This document shows, piece by piece, positions 24,128 through 34,269 of a stretch of 43,603 bases of DNA; the first letter of the stretch is position 1; the number at the start of each line of letters is the position of its first letter. The stretch is from contig CAYQNU010000022.1 in assembly GCA_964419055.1 (NCBI GenBank), positions 1 to 43,603 on the forward strand, given 5' to 3'. The position numbers and the translations under genes are program-made. Origin of the DNA: CAYQNU01 sp964419055. GTDB taxonomy: Bacteria > Bacteroidota > Bacteroidia > Flavobacteriales_D > Parvicellaceae. Under the pieces are notes generated by a model that saw nothing but the letters and a program-made list of their open reading frames with translations, was not told the DNA's origin and searched no databases.

Positions 24128-26872
24128 ATGTCAGTAGTAAGAAGATTAAGTAAAGTAGCCGGAGAGTTTAACCTAGGTATTTCTACCATAGTAGAGTTTT
24201 TGTCATCAAAAGGAAAAGTGATTGAAACCAATCCTAATACCAAAATAGACGAAGACATCTATAATCTTCTATTACAAGAATACCAAAGTGAAAAAGCTGC
24301 CAAACAACAAGTAGAAGAAGTAAGACAAGAGAAGGAAGATAAAAAGCCTGTTGTTGAGGTTGTAGCTACTGTAGTGGAGCCTACTACCAAGGTTGAGCCA
24401 ATCGCTATGGTTGAGAAAAAACCTGAGCCTACGCCAATCGTTGAAAAGAAAGTAGAAGTTGTGGCTGAGATGTCTAAAGATTCAGATGTTATCAAAGCTA
24501 AATCAGAAAAATTGACAGGACCAAAAACGATTGGTAAAATTGATTTAGATGCCAAGAAAAAACCAGCCAAAAAAGTTGAAGAGCCTGTTGTCGTTGTCAA
24601 AAAAGAGGAAGTAAAAGAAGAAATAGTAAAGCTTGAATCTGTCATTGAATCTGCGCCAGAGGTTATTTCGGAGCCTGATATTGAAGAATCAGTATTACCC
24701 GAAGAAATTGAAACCATCAAAGCAAAGGCAGATAAATTGACAGGTGTTACTTTGTTAAGAACTATTGAGTTACCCGTAGATAAATCTAAGGAAAAGAAAA
24801 AAGGAAATCCTTTTGCTAAACCAGAATTAATTGTTAAAAAATCCGCAGTTGATCCAAATGAGGAATCAAAAGGTAAACGAAAACGTATCAAAAAAGTAAA
24901 CGTTGAAAATACTGGTAAGAAAGTTAGTCAAGAATTCAATAAAGCTAAAAAAGCGGAAGTAAAACCTGAAATTTCGGATGAGGTAATCAAAAAAGAAATT
25001 CAGGAAACCTTGGCTCGTTTGAGCAATAAAGGAAAAAGTAAAGGCGTTAAATTACGTAAAGAGAAACGTCAAATTCAACAAAATAGAAGAGATGAGGAAG
25101 CTGCTCAGGCTGAATTAGATAAAGGAACATTAAAGTTAACAGAGTTTGTAACCGTTGCTGAGTTGGGCTCAATGATGGGTCAAACGCCTACAACCATTAT
25201 TGCTACTTTAATGTCGATTGGTATTTTTGCTTCAATCAACCAACGTTTAGATGCCGAAACCATTGTTATGGTGGCAGAAGAATATGGATATGAAGTAGAA
25301 TGGGTTAGTGCAGATGTAACAGAATCAATACAAGAAGAAGAAGATAAACCAGAAGATTTATTGCACCGACCACCGATTGTAACCGTAATGGGTCACGTGG
25401 ATCACGGTAAAACATCTTTATTGGATTTTGTGCGTAAATCAAAAGTTATAGAAGGTGAAGCGGGTGGAATAACCCAACATATTGGTGCTTATTCTGTAAC
25501 AGGAGAAAGCGGAAGAAAAATAACGTTCTTAGATACACCTGGTCACGAGGCTTTTACAGCGATGCGTGCTAGAGGTGCCCAAGTTACGGATGTTGCCATT
25601 ATTATTGTGGCAGCTGATGATGAGGTAATGCCTCAAACTAAAGAAGCTATCAATCACGCTCAAGCAGCTGGTGTACCCATGGTATTTGCCATCAACAAGA
25701 TTGATAAACCGGGTGCTAACCCTGATAAAATTAGAGAACAACTTTCGGCTATGAATATCCTTGTTGAAGAATGGGGTGGTAAATACCAAAGTCAAGAGGT
25801 ATCTGCTAAATCAGGAGTTGGTGTTGAAGAATTATTAGAGAAAGTATTGTTAGAGGCCGAATTATTAGATCTAAAAGCTAATCCTAAAAGAAATGCAAAG
25901 GGTACGGTGATTGAATCTACTTTGGATAAAGGTAGAGGATATGTGACTACTTTGTTGATCCAAACCGGTACTTTGAGAGTTGGAGATGTATTGATTGCAG
26001 GTACACAATATGGTCGTATTAAAATCATGCATGATGAACATGGAAATGTAGTGAAAGAAGCTGGTCCCTCTAAACCCGTTTCGGTATTAGGGATTCAAGG
26101 TGCTTGTAGTGCAGGTGATGTGGTGCAAGTATTAGCTGATGAAAGAGAGGCAAAATCTATTGCTAACAAACGTCAACAATTACAAAGAGAACAAAGTCTT
26201 AGAACGACTAAACATATAACATTAGATGAAATCGGTAGACGATTGGCATTAGGAGACTTTAAAGAATTGAACATCATTGTTAAAGGTGATGTGGATGGTT
26301 CTGTTGAGGCTTTAGCTGATTCGTTACAAAAACAATCTACTGAGTCCATCCAAGTTAATATTATCCATAAAGCTGTAGGACAAATTTCTGAATCGGATGT
26401 ATTATTAGCATCTGCTTCCGATGCAATTATCGTTGGTTTCCAAGTGCGTCCTTCTGGAAGTGCTCGTAAATTAGCAGAAAAAGAAGAAATTGATATCCGT
26501 TTGTATTCGGTAATCTACCAAGCTATTGATGAGATCAAAGAAGCTATGGAAGGTATGTTGTCTCCAGTAATGAAAGAAGAAATTTTTGGTACTGCTGAAA
26601 TTAGAGAAACTTTTAAAATCACTAATGTCGGAACTATTGCAGGATGTTTTGTAATTGAAGGTAAAATCAACCGTAATCATAAAGTGCGTGTTATCCGAGA
26701 TGGTATCGTAATTTACACAGGCGTTTTAGGTTCATTAAAACGATTCAAAGATGATGTCAAAGAAGTGGCAAACAACTATGAATGTGGATTGAACATAGCT
26801 AAGTTTAACGATATTAAAGTAGGTGATTTGGTCGAAGCCTTTGACGAAGTGGAAGTAGCGCGCAAATTATAA
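24128..26872 (+). CDS. infB: Translation initiation factor IF-2
   Basis: A 914-aa GTPase that places initiator tRNA on the 30S subunit. The N-terminus has the IF2-N helix module (VVRRLSKVAGEFNLGISTIVEFL). A long charged linker with Lys/Glu/Val repeats follows to about residue 330, with a second IF2-N module (LTEFVTVAELGSMMGQTPTT). The G domain has G1 GHVDHGKT (residues 422-429), GGITQHIGAY, DTPGHEAF and NKIDKP. Domains II-IV follow, ending in the fMet-tRNA-binding part (GLNIAKFNDIKVGDLVEAF). The length is typical for Bacteroidota. Confidence 0.98.
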   Translation: MSVVRRLSKVAGEFNLGISTIVEFLSSKGKVIETNPNTKIDEDIYNLLLQEYQSEKAAKQQVEEVRQEKEDKKPVVEVVATVVEPTTKVEPIAMVEKKPEPTPIVEKKVEVVAEMSKDSDVIKAKSEKLTGPKTIGKIDLDAKKKPAKKVEEPVVVVKKEEVKEEIVKLESVIESAPEVISEPDIEESVLPEEIETIKAKADKLTGVTLLRTIELPVDKSKEKKKGNPFAKPELIVKKSAVDPNEESKGKRKRIKKVNVENTGKKVSQEFNKAKKAEVKPEISDEVIKKEIQETLARLSNKGKSKGVKLRKEKRQIQQNRRDEEAAQAELDKGTLKLTEFVTVAELGSMMGQTPTTIIATLMSIGIFASINQRLDAETIVMVAEEYGYEVEWVSADVTESIQEEEDKPEDLLHRPPIVTVMGHVDHGKTSLLDFVRKSKVIEGEAGGITQHIGAYSVTGESGRKITFLDTPGHEAFTAMRARGAQVTDVAIIIVAADDEVMPQTKEAINHAQAAGVPMVFAINKIDKPGANPDKIREQLSAMNILVEEWGGKYQSQEVSAKSGVGVEELLEKVLLEAELLDLKANPKRNAKGTVIESTLDKGRGYVTTLLIQTGTLRVGDVLIAGTQYGRIKIMHDEHGNVVKEAGPSKPVSVLGIQGACSAGDVVQVLADEREAKSIANKRQQLQREQSLRTTKHITLDEIGRRLALGDFKELNIIVKGDVDGSVEALADSLQKQSTESIQVNIIHKAVGQISESDVLLASASDAIIVGFQVRPSGSARKLAEKEEIDIRLYSVIYQAIDEIKEAMEGMLSPVMKEEIFGTAEIRETFKITNVGTIAGCFVIEGKINRNHKVRVIRDGIVIYTGVLGSLKRFKDDVKEVANNYECGLNIAKFNDIKVGDLVEAFDEVEVARKL

Positions 26873-26902
26873 TTTCCAACTTATATAATTGGATATTCGG
26901 AG

Positions 26903-27613
26903 ATGAGACAAGTTATTAAAGGTTTTTATCTCGGACATACAAATTTTTCGGATACCAGTGTAATACTTCGTTTGTTTACAGAAAACTACGGAAGAAGAAG
27001 TTTTTTGTTGAAAGGTGCGAAATCTAAAAAGGGCCAATCAGCTATTTTACAGCCCTTTAATCAAATTGAATTGGTCACCAATTTTCAAATTGAAAAAGAA
27101 CTGAATGTAGGGAGTACGCTACAACTGGTTAAACCATTGAGCACCATTGCCACAGATATAAGAAAAGCAACAGTTGCCATTTTTTTGACAGAGATTTTGA
27201 GTAAGTCCATAAATTCAGAAACGGATGAATCGGAATTATTTGAGTTTTTAGATCATTCGATAGATTTATTTGATCAATCTTCATTTGACCCAAATTTTCA
27301 TTTGCTTTTTTTATCAGAATTGTCCAAATACTTAGGTTTTTATCCCAAATTATTGGGTAAGTCGGGTGAAATCTATTTCAACCTTCGTGAAGGGGTTTTT
27401 GACGCTTCCTCTACTCACTTATATCATCTAGATTTGGATACCTCCAATGCTTTTAAAAAGCTTTTATTCAATAATTTTAGTACATTGAATGAAATTAATC
27501 TACTACCCAACACACGAAGAAATTTGCTTAAAGCTTTGGTGCTGTTTTACGAAGTTCATCTCGAAAATGTATCTATTCAATCCTTAGAGGTTTTAGAAAT
27601 CGTTTTTGAGTAA
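26903..27613 (+). CDS. recO: DNA repair protein RecO
   Basis: A 236-aa recombination mediator of the RecFOR pathway that loads RecA on SSB-coated single-stranded DNA. The N-terminal OB-fold is recognisable (GFYLGHTNFSDTSVILRLFTENYGRRSFLLKGAKSK), followed by the helical domain (LFLSELSKYLGFYPKL). The four-Cys zinc site of some RecOs is absent, as is usual in flavobacteria. It starts 30 nt after infB and is probably co-transcribed with it. A degraded FISUMP gene follows. Confidence 0.93.
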   Translation: MRQVIKGFYLGHTNFSDTSVILRLFTENYGRRSFLLKGAKSKKGQSAILQPFNQIELVTNFQIEKELNVGSTLQLVKPLSTIATDIRKATVAIFLTEILSKSINSETDESELFEFLDHSIDLFDQSSFDPNFHLLFLSELSKYLGFYPKLLGKSGEIYFNLREGVFDASSTHLYHLDLDTSNAFKKLLFNNFSTLNEINLLPNTRRNLLKALVLFYEVHLENVSIQSLEVLEIVFE

Positions 27614-27707
27614 TCGCCACATTTTTGATTATATTGACAATACAAGACATTATGTTTTACGAAATGTAACCCTTATTTTTTCTTTAATTATCGATATAAA
27701 GAAATAT

Positions 27708-28316
27708 ATGGGTAGAAATTTTTTCCCTATTTTTGCTAAATGCACAAGGGATGTGAATTCTGTGACTATTGGAAATCAGAGTTGGAGTATCACTAATTTG
27801 GATGTAGCAACTTTTAGAAATGGAGATGCAATAAAAGAAGCAAAAACAAACGAAGAATGGATGCTTGCTGAATTAAATGGTGAGCCAGCGTAGTGTTATT
27901 ATGAAAATGATATAAAAAATGGTGGAGAGAATGGAAAGTTTTATAATTGGTACGCTGTGAATGATAAAAGAGGCTTGGCGCCTGAAGGATGGCGTATCCC
28001 TTCTGATGCCCATTGGAACGTTTTAAGTGACTTTTTGGGAGGACCATTAGTTGCTGCCAAAAAAATGAAACATACCCGAGGATGGGACAATAATGGTAAT
28101 GGAACGAATGAGTATAGTTTTGAAGCTTTACCAGCTGGATTTAGAAAATCTACAGGTGAGTTTTCATCAAAAGGTTGTTTTGCTCTGTTTTGGTCCAGTT
28201 CTGAATTTGATGCAAAAATTGCCACCTACCGATATTTAGATTGCACTACAGACGAACTAAGTAGCTTTAATTACCTCAAAGGAGATGGTCTTTCGGTAAG
28301 ATTGATAAAGGAATAA
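27708..28316 (+). pseudogene. FISUMP-domain protein with internal TAG stop
   Basis: Two in-frame pieces form one protein of the Fibrobacter-succinogenes-major-paralogous (FISUMP) type. The first holds VTIGNQSWSITNLDVATFRNGD and ends NGEPA. The second opens CYYEND and continues FYNWYAVNDKRGLAPEGWRIPSD to GLSVRLIKE. Between them a TAG at 27891-27893 stands exactly where the family normally has Trp (PAWCYY), so a single TGG-to-TAG change explains the break. TAG is an ordinary stop here (dnaK uses it). The start is unclear: ATG 27708 and GTG 27753 are both in frame. A TATTTTTG at 27728-27735 could be its promoter. Confidence 0.85.
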
Positions 28317-28352
28317 AAAAAAAGTCGATAATCAAAAATTATCGACTTTTTA
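28316..28352. terminator. Bidirectional terminator between FISUMP pseudogene and accC
   Basis: Perfect 12-bp stem AAAGTCGATAAT (28321-28332) with ATTATCGACTTT (28338-28349), with flanking A-run and T-run, serving both converging genes. Confidence 0.88.
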
Positions 28353-28374
28353 TTTATAATTAATGTATTATTGA

Positions 28375-29727
28375 TTAATCATCAGAAGGTTTATCCATTA
28401 CAAAAGTATCCATAAAGCTGGTGTTAAAATTACCACTTTTAAATACTTCATTTTTCATCAATTGTTGGTGAAAAGGTATGGTTGTTTTGATACCTTCAAT
28501 AATGTATTCATCCAAAGCTCTACTCATAGCGGCAATAGCTTCTTCACGCGTTTGAGCCACTGTGATTAATTTCGAAATCATAGAGTCGTAGTGGGGAGGT
28601 ACTGTATATCCTGCATAAGCGTGAGTATCAATACGAACCCCGTGTCCACCTGGTTTATGATAATTACCAATTTTACCCGGACAAGGTCTAAAACCATTAT
28701 ACGGATCTTCTGCATTTATACGACACTGAATAGAATGCATATTTGGAAAATAATCTTTACCAGAAATAGCAATACCTGCAGCAATTTTAATTTGCTCTTT
28801 TATTAAGTCAAAATCAATTACTTCCTCTGTTATGGTGTGCTCTACTTGAATACGTGTGTTCATCTCCATAAAATAGAAGTTTCTGTGTTTATCAACCAAA
28901 AACTCAACGGTTCCTACACCTTCATAGTTTACCGCTTTAGCTGCTTTTTTAGCTGCTTCCCCCATTCTTTTGCGCAAATCATCTGTCATAAAGGGAGAAG
29001 GCACTTCTTCAACCAATTTTTGATGTCTACGTTGAATAGAACAGTCTCTTTCAGAAAGATGACAAACGGTTCCGTATTGATCGGCAGCAATTTGAATTTC
29101 AATATGTCTTGGTTCTTCAATGAATTTCTCAAGATACATACCGTCATTTCCAAATGCCGCACCTGCTTCTTGGCGAGCACTGTGCCAACCTTCTGTCAAC
29201 TCTTCATCATTCCAACATACTCTCATTCCTTTACCTCCACCACCGGCTGTAGCTTTTAACATTACTGGATAACCAATTTTGCTGCCTGTTTTTAGAGCAT
29301 GTTCTAAATCTTTTAACAATCCTTCTGAGCCTGGAACGCAAGGAACTTTAGCTTTAATCATGGTTGATTTAGCTGTTGCTTTGTCACCCATTCCTTCAAT
29401 TTGTTCAGGTAAAGCCCCGATAAATTTAATTCCATTTTCTTGGCAAATTCTTGAGAAATTTGCATTTTCACTTAAGAATCCATATCCTGGGTGTATTGCG
29501 TCTGCATTAGTGATTTCAGCAGCTGCAATAATATTTGATATTTTTAAATAACTGTCCTTGCTTGGAGCGGGTCCTATACATACGGCTTCATCCGCAAAAC
29601 GCACGTGTAAACTTTCTTTATCAGCTGTGCTATATACAGCTACTGTTTTGATTCCCATCTCTTTACAAGTGCGAATAATACGCAAGGCAATTTCGCCTCT
29701 ATTGGCAATAAGGATTTTTTTAAACAT
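28375..29727 (-). CDS. accC: Acetyl-CoA carboxylase, biotin carboxylase subunit
   Basis: A 450-aa ATP-grasp enzyme that carboxylates biotin on AccB, the first half of malonyl-CoA formation. The start was set at ATG 29727 (MFKKILIANRGEIALRI), preceded by a strong AGGAGG ribosome site; the in-frame ATG further upstream would add 17 residues. Visible motifs: the biotin-carboxylase N domain, glycine-rich loop TAGGGGKGMR, EKFIEEPRHIEIQI, HLSERDCSIQRRHQKLVEE, FLEMNTRIQVEH in the form FMEMNTRIQVEH, and the C-terminal RINAEDPYNGFRPCPG. It follows accB with a 121-nt gap. Confidence 0.97.
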   Translation of the reverse strand: MFKKILIANRGEIALRIIRTCKEMGIKTVAVYSTADKESLHVRFADEAVCIGPAPSKDSYLKISNIIAAAEITNADAIHPGYGFLSENANFSRICQENGIKFIGALPEQIEGMGDKATAKSTMIKAKVPCVPGSEGLLKDLEHALKTGSKIGYPVMLKATAGGGGKGMRVCWNDEELTEGWHSARQEAGAAFGNDGMYLEKFIEEPRHIEIQIAADQYGTVCHLSERDCSIQRRHQKLVEEVPSPFMTDDLRKRMGEAAKKAAKAVNYEGVGTVEFLVDKHRNFYFMEMNTRIQVEHTITEEVIDFDLIKEQIKIAAGIAISGKDYFPNMHSIQCRINAEDPYNGFRPCPGKIGNYHKPGGHGVRIDTHAYAGYTVPPHYDSMISKLITVAQTREEAIAAMSRALDEYIIEGIKTTIPFHQQLMKNEVFKSGNFNTSFMDTFVMDKPSDD

Positions 29728-29848
29728 AAAACCCTCCTTTACTTTTGATTGGTTTTTTCGTGCCATAAAATCTTTCAAATTATTCGATTTGAATTAATAA
29801 ATTACCTCATTCTAGATTAGAATTCGGTCGATTGGCTTGGGTTGAATA

Positions 29849-30340
29849 CTAAGATGGGTCAACCAAAAATAATGGCTGATCGTATTCAACTGGTGAAGAA
29901 TCATCTACTAAAATTTTCACAATTTTACCAGATACTTCAGATTCAATTTTGTTGTATAATTTCATTGCTTCAATAATACAAATCTCTTGACCTGGTTTGA
30001 TAGAATCACCAACTTCAACAAACACTTTAGCATCCGGAGAAGGTTTTCTGTAAAAAGTACCAATCATTTGAGATTTGATGGTAATATAGTTAGTTTCAGC
30101 TGCTGCTTCAACAGGTTTAGAAACCGTTTCTGCAGTAGATTGAACGACAGGCTGAATGGCAGGAACCGTAGCTTGAATATGAGGAACGGCAACAGGCTGT
30201 TGCACATATTGAGCTTCAACAGGTCTTTTCTTGTTTTCTGTTTTGATGGAAATTTTAAAGTCTTTTTGCTCTATTTCCACTTCACTTACTCCTGATTTTG
30301 ATACAAATCTGATAAGTTCTTGAATTTCAGTTAATTTCAT
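29849..30340 (-). CDS. accB: Acetyl-CoA carboxylase biotin carboxyl carrier protein
   Basis: A 163-aa carrier that shuttles carboxybiotin between AccC and the carboxyltransferase. The N-terminal helix MKLTEIQELIRFVSKSGVSEVEI is typical; an Ala/Pro/Val-rich flexible linker follows to about residue 80; the C-terminal biotinyl domain contains GDSIKPGQEICIIEAMKLYNKIE with the biotinylated Lys127 (EAMKLYN, against EAMKLMN in most homologues). It is upstream of accC in the same direction. A near-consensus TACTTTCG at 30376-30383 may be the promoter. Confidence 0.95.
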   Translation of the reverse strand: MKLTEIQELIRFVSKSGVSEVEIEQKDFKISIKTENKKRPVEAQYVQQPVAVPHIQATVPAIQPVVQSTAETVSKPVEAAAETNYITIKSQMIGTFYRKPSPDAKVFVEVGDSIKPGQEICIIEAMKLYNKIESEVSGKIVKILVDDSSPVEYDQPLFLVDPS

Positions 30341-30515
30341 AGTATCTAATTTTCTATGTTTTAAATTTGAGGAAACGAAAGTATAAATTATTGCTTTAAG
30401 TGGTTCGTTTTTTCTTTAAAACTTCTGAACATTCGCTTAAATTTAATCTTAAAAATGATGTTTTTAGCCTATTTTTTGATTGAAAATACACTTTTTTAAC
30501 AAATATTTAGTGTTT

Positions 30516-31853
30516 TTATCTCAAAACGTCTTTACGTTCGGCATCCAATCTTGCTAAAATAAATATCATTACTGTAAATGTTAAAACTGCCGATCCACCT
30601 TTACTAAAAAGTGGTAAAGGGATTCCAATAACTGGAGCTATTCCAATAACCATAGCAATGTTAATCATAAAGTGAAAAAACATAATACTGGCAACACAAT
30701 ATCCAAAAACCCTTGTGAATCTACTTCTTTGTCTTTCGGCTATAGTTATGGTTTTTACAAGAAAAACAATGTAAAGCACAATCAAAGCAACGCTTCCCAA
30801 ATATCCGTGCTCCTCTGCATATGAACAAAAAATGAAATCGGTACTTTGTTCCGGTACATGTTTAAATTTATCATTACTCAACGTGCCGTCCATATAACCT
30901 TTACCTATAAATTCACCAGAACCAATAGCTGATAGCGCCTGATAAATGTTATACCCATCACCTTTTCTATCTTCAACAAGACCAAATAGAATTTTGAAAC
31001 GCGTTCTGTGTCTATCTTTAAATGCGTTGTCATAGGCCCAATTAGCAGTTAATACTAATGTCAAAGCTACTACGGTGGCCAAAACAGCCACCTTGTATTT
31101 GCTTTTGCGGTATCTAGGCATTACACTCATTTTGATAAAAGCAAGAGATGATATACCTAATAGAAAGATGGCTCCTGCAAAAATGTAATTTCCTGAAACT
31201 CCGTCAGCAGTTAGGGTGGCGTCCTCAAAACATTTGATATAAACCGCTATAACTGCAAAAATTGCTGCAAAAAGTCCACCCAACAACACATTACCAGATA
31301 AACCCTCTCGGTACATCACAAAAATAAAGGACAAGAAAACGAGCGAGGAACCAGGGTCAGGTTCAATAAAAATTAAGCCCATAGGAAAAATCAATAGCAA
31401 CACTACATTTCGAATAGTACTGAAACTTTCCATTTTTAGACCTGTAGTATTCAAGAACTTAGCAATGGCCAAGGAACAAGCTAATTTTGCAAACTCTGCT
31501 GGCTGAAGAGTGAAACTGCCTATTTTGAACCAAGCTCTAGCGCCATTTATCGGAGGCATAAGTAATACCAGCATTAACATAACCAAAACAATTCCATAGA
31601 TAATAAATGAACTGTTCCGAATAAAATTCCCTTCCAAATATAAAATAATGAATCCTACAAAAAGTGAAATCATCACCCATATAAACTGTTTGCCATAATC
31701 TTTACTCCAATCATAAATTGGGGTAATTTCATCGCCCATACTCGAGGAATAAACAGTAAGTAATCCAGATGTAATGAGCAGCATAAAAAGCAGCAGAAAC
31801 CACTTATCCACTTTTTTCCATATACTTACTTCTCTGTTACTTTGATTAATCAT
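30516..31853 (-). CDS. rodA: Rod-shape protein RodA (SEDS peptidoglycan polymerase)
   Basis: A 445-aa multi-pass inner-membrane glycosyltransferase of the SEDS family that polymerises glycan strands with PBP2. About ten membrane helices; family marks include LLITSGLLTVYSSS, INGARAWFKIGSFTLQPAEFAKL, FIEPDPGSSLVF, GEFIGKGYMDGTLS, VPEQSTDFIFCSYAEE and IGIAPVIGIPLPLFSKGGSA. It is about 40-70 residues longer than many RodAs because of an extra loop and helix around residues 205-265, a feature I recall from Bacteroidota homologues. It lies 13 nt after mrdA as the last gene of the purH-mre-rod block. Confidence 0.95.
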   Translation of the reverse strand: MINQSNREVSIWKKVDKWFLLLFMLLITSGLLTVYSSSMGDEITPIYDWSKDYGKQFIWVMISLFVGFIILYLEGNFIRNSSFIIYGIVLVMLMLVLLMPPINGARAWFKIGSFTLQPAEFAKLACSLAIAKFLNTTGLKMESFSTIRNVVLLLIFPMGLIFIEPDPGSSLVFLSFIFVMYREGLSGNVLLGGLFAAIFAVIAVYIKCFEDATLTADGVSGNYIFAGAIFLLGISSLAFIKMSVMPRYRKSKYKVAVLATVVALTLVLTANWAYDNAFKDRHRTRFKILFGLVEDRKGDGYNIYQALSAIGSGEFIGKGYMDGTLSNDKFKHVPEQSTDFIFCSYAEEHGYLGSVALIVLYIVFLVKTITIAERQRSRFTRVFGYCVASIMFFHFMINIAMVIGIAPVIGIPLPLFSKGGSAVLTFTVMIFILARLDAERKDVLR

Positions 31854-31866
31854 TTTGAATTATGCT

Positions 31867-33738
31867 CTAAGGTTCAAATGTGGCATTTTTGGTCAATATA
31901 GTTGTGCGTAAAACACGTTCTTCTTTTAGTTTGCCTTTTTCAGAAAGTTCTTTTGTTGCTGATAAATAGCGCTCTATCATTAAACTGGCAATAGGTGCTG
32001 CCCAAGTACCTCCCCAAGTACCGTACTCAACATATACAGCGATGGCAATTTTAGGGTTTACTTTTGGTGCAAATGCAATAAAAACGGAATGGTCATTAAA
32101 GCTCATATTTTGTACTGTCCCTGTTTTACCACAAACGGAAATACTATCAATTTGTGCTCTTTTACCGGTACCACTTTGAACTACCATTTCCATGGCATTC
32201 ACAACGGGTTCAAAATGAATGGGGTCAACAACCGTATAATTTTTTACTTGAAAATCTTTTCTTTTTGAACCATTTTCACCAATCTTTCGAACTAAATGAG
32301 GTGTGTAATAATACCCTCTATTGGCAATGATGGCTGCTAAATTTGCCATTTGAAGTGGCGAAACACCAATCTCACCTTCACCAATACTATTCGAATATAT
32401 AGTGCTAAAAGCCCAATGATGTTTCCCATAAGGCTTTTGAGGAGTGGGGAATTGATTGTCATAATAATCAGCATCCGGAATGTTTCCTTTTCTTACCCCT
32501 GGTAAATCAGTATTAAGTTTTACTCCTAATCCAAAACTTTTAACCGCTTTTGCCCATTTTTCTTGACCTACACGACTATCCTTAAATATGTTACTTTCAG
32601 TACCTCTCATAACCAATTTTCTATAAACTTGAAAGAAATACGGGTTACAAGAGTGTTGAATTGCGGTAGCTACATCATTAGGACTGGGATGGTCGTGACA
32701 ACCAACTAATGTTTTATTGCAAGGAAAACCAGAGTTAGCCGTAATTACACCTTCCTGCATACCGACCAATGCTTGCACTAATTTAAAAATAGAGCCTGGT
32801 CGATAGGTGTCATTAAAGATTCCTTTGTTTATAAAGGGTTTATGTTTTAATGTATCCTCAGCAGTAATTTTTGCATAATTTTTACCAAAATCTCTTCCAA
32901 CTAATAATTCAGGATCATAAGAAGGAGCCGACACCATGGATAATATTTCACCTGTGCTGGGTTCAATAGCTACTATACATCCCAACTTATTTGTCATTAA
33001 TAATTCGCCATAGGCTTGTAAATCAGCATCAATGGTTAAATATAAATTGTGACCTTTCACAGCATATTCATTTTCTAAATTTACTTTCTCGTTTCCAAAA
33101 CGATCTTTAAGGAATCGCTTCTTACCTCGATAACCTCTCAGTTCTTTTTCATAAGTAAGCTCAATCCCTGAAACTCCTACATAATCATCCATTTTGTAAT
33201 AAGGGTTGGCCGACTTTTGATCTTCTTCATACATTTCGGAACTGATGGCTCTGATATATCCTAAAACGTGCGCAGCAGTGTGTGCGGGGTAACCTCTTTG
33301 TACATTCCTTTCTTCATAAAAACCTTCAATATTGGAAAGTTTATGTGCCAATTTACCAAAATCATCTTTGCTCATTCCTTCAATGAAAATAGAGGGAGCA
33401 TAATTAGCGTAATCAATGGCTTTTTGTAATTTCTCGTCAAATTCTTGTCGTGTCATGCCAAAAACTTCACATAAAGCATTGGTATCTACGTTTCCTATTT
33501 TCTTTGGAATAACCTTAATATCATAAACTTGACTTGCAGAAACGAGTAATTCACCATTTCGGTCATAGATCAAACCTCTAGCTGGTTTTATGGCTTGTTC
33601 AGATATGGATATGGATATGGATCTTTTAGCCCATTTATCATCAATTACCTGCAAAAACAATAAACGCACAATAAATACGAACCCAATGATGAGCATCGTT
33701 AAGATGATTGTCCAACGTCTATTTTGATAAGGATCCAA
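31867..33738 (-). CDS. mrdA: Penicillin-binding protein 2 (transpeptidase)
   Basis: A 623-aa bitopic class B PBP that cross-links peptidoglycan in the elongasome. One N-terminal helix (IILTMLIIGFVFIVRLLFLQV) is followed by the pedestal domain (PARGLIYDRNGELL) and the transpeptidase domain with SxxK at PGSIFK (Ser316), SxN at YSNSIGEGE, and KTG at CGKTGT (Lys538). The start appears to be TTG at 33738, 12 nt after the mreD stop; there is no ATG until inside the membrane helix. It is co-transcribed with mreBCD and rodA. Confidence 0.95.
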   Translation of the reverse strand: MDPYQNRRWTIILTMLIIGFVFIVRLLFLQVIDDKWAKRSISISISEQAIKPARGLIYDRNGELLVSASQVYDIKVIPKKIGNVDTNALCEVFGMTRQEFDEKLQKAIDYANYAPSIFIEGMSKDDFGKLAHKLSNIEGFYEERNVQRGYPAHTAAHVLGYIRAISSEMYEEDQKSANPYYKMDDYVGVSGIELTYEKELRGYRGKKRFLKDRFGNEKVNLENEYAVKGHNLYLTIDADLQAYGELLMTNKLGCIVAIEPSTGEILSMVSAPSYDPELLVGRDFGKNYAKITAEDTLKHKPFINKGIFNDTYRPGSIFKLVQALVGMQEGVITANSGFPCNKTLVGCHDHPSPNDVATAIQHSCNPYFFQVYRKLVMRGTESNIFKDSRVGQEKWAKAVKSFGLGVKLNTDLPGVRKGNIPDADYYDNQFPTPQKPYGKHHWAFSTIYSNSIGEGEIGVSPLQMANLAAIIANRGYYYTPHLVRKIGENGSKRKDFQVKNYTVVDPIHFEPVVNAMEMVVQSGTGKRAQIDSISVCGKTGTVQNMSFNDHSVFIAFAPKVNPKIAIAVYVEYGTWGGTWAAPIASLMIERYLSATKELSEKGKLKEERVLRTTILTKNATFEP

Positions 33739-33750
33739 AAGTTATAAGTA

Positions 33751-34269
33751 TTAGCGTTTTGTTCTGTTAAACATATAATGAAAAAGAATAGCCAATCCCA
33801 ATGCTGTTAAACCACTCGCAATGGCTTGTAAAATACGAAGAAAAAAATTGTCGAAAGAAAATACTTCAATTATAAAAAACCACAAGTGGTAGATTAAAAA
33901 AAGCAATCCACTATATACCGCATATTTGTATAAACCAATCGATTTTATTTGGGGTCGAGCATTCGGTTCAAATCCTTCCCTTGGTGCAGTTAAATTAATT
34001 ACATAACGTCTTATGAAAGCGGTCAGAACTGCAGCTGACATATGAAAACCTAAGGTATTGTAAAATATATCTACAAAAAATCCCATTAATGCTGCTAAAA
34101 GTAATACTATTGCTCCATTTGTTCGAACGGGAAGCTCAATTATTAAAATGATATAAAAGAATGGAGTAATCCACCAATTAGCAAGGCCGATATCAATTGA
34201 TTTTAACACTAATACTTGAATCAATATTAATATGAAGAATAAAACAATATTTTTGATAATTGGATTCAT
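33751..34269 (-). CDS. mreD: Rod-shape-determining protein MreD
   Basis: A 172-aa polytopic membrane protein with about five helices, part of the MreBCD scaffold. Sequence similarity in this family is low; the call rests on size, hydrophobicity (ILILIQVLVLKSIDI at the start, ITPFFYIILIIELP) and its position between mreC and mrdA. Its ATG overlaps the mreC stop by 1 nt, implying translational coupling. Confidence 0.9.
   Translation of the reverse strand: MNPIIKNIVLFFILILIQVLVLKSIDIGLANWWITPFFYIILIIELPVRTNGAIVLLLAALMGFFVDIFYNTLGFHMSAAVLTAFIRRYVINLTAPREGFEPNARPQIKSIGLYKYAVYSGLLFLIYHLWFFIIEVFSFDNFFLRILQAIASGLTALGLAILFHYMFNRTKR

Noticed and set aside
24259..24891. Long Ser/Thr-rich minus-strand frame opposite the infB linker
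   Set aside because: It is the shadow of the Lys/Glu/Val-rich IF2 linker on the other strand.
27606..28316. Reassigned or read-through TAG codon
   Set aside because: dnaK and the OmpA-family gene end with TAG as ordinary stops, so a simple nonsense mutation is the more economical reading.
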